From: Prevotellaceae bacterium UBA1787
GTDB lineage: Bacteria; Bacteroidota; Bacteroidia; Bacteroidales; Bacteroidaceae
DNA: 6,519 nucleotides
Assembly: GCA_002315195.1 (NCBI GenBank)
Contig: DCGD01000123.1
Span: 1 to 6,519 of the forward strand
Reading direction: 5' to 3'
Of the stretch, positions 6,506 to 6,519 are shown in pieces; position 1 is the first letter of the stretch; every line of letters starts with the position of its first letter. The position numbers and the translations under genes are program-made. The notes beneath the pieces were generated by a model that worked only from the letters and a program-made list of their open reading frames with translations, was not told where the DNA came from and did no database searches.

Positions 6506-6519
6506 ATGAAACGATTATT
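6506..6519 (+). CDS. Start of a gene cut off by the window edge
   Basis: An ATG at 6506-6508 followed by AAA CGA TTA opens a frame reading MKRL before the sequence ends. It lies directly after a strong promoter match and is oriented away from the GH3 operon. A basic start like this would suit a signal peptide, but four residues are too few to say. If transcription begins a little downstream of this ATG, the real start lies beyond the window. Confidence 0.4.

Noticed and set aside
1..6519. tRNA, rRNA, CRISPR array, insertion sequence or attachment site
   Set aside because: I saw no cloverleaf-like segment, no regularly spaced repeats, no transposase or integrase frame, and no terminal inverted repeats around the ATPase relic.

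Overview
The window looks like chromosomal DNA from a member of the Bacteroidota, order Bacteroidales (Bacteroides/Prevotella type). Two promoters match the Bacteroides housekeeping form (TTTG or TTG, about 20 bases, then TAnnTTTG). There are no purine-rich Shine-Dalgarno sites before the genes. A lipoprotein with a CATPGTPDGG-type N-terminus and a DUF4143-type ATPase relic, both typical of this group, point the same way. I cannot name the genus.

Layout. Bases 17-1084 (+) hold a decayed ATPase of the AAA_14/DUF4143 type. Its Walker A region is missing and three frame breaks interrupt it, but its original C-terminus can still be read. It is visibly more AT-rich than the rest. Bases 1085-1234 are a spacer with no clear terminator; a doubtful 35-residue reading frame (1078-1185, -) overlaps it. 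Bases 1235-6276 hold four tightly packed genes, all on the - strand. In transcription order they are: a GH3-family adenylate-forming enzyme, a large Ig-like (Big_5) lipoprotein, a secreted DUF3108 protein, and a radical SAM protein of the COG0731 kind. Gaps are 26 bases, then a 35-base overlap, then 11 bases. Bases 6277-6505 are a divergent control region with one promoter firing left into the GH3 gene and one firing right. The right-hand promoter lies almost on top of the next start codon (6506), which opens a gene cut off by the window edge.

How the genes may work together. One promoter and the tight spacing suggest a single transcript for the four genes. GH3 and radical SAM are predicted cytoplasmic enzymes; the lipoprotein and the DUF3108 protein are predicted to be exported. 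This mix could mean that a carboxylated compound is activated and conjugated inside the cell and that its product, or the envelope, is handled by the two exported proteins. That is inference: no substrate can be read from the sequence. The four-gene unit is the best candidate here for an undescribed system, though each family is individually known.
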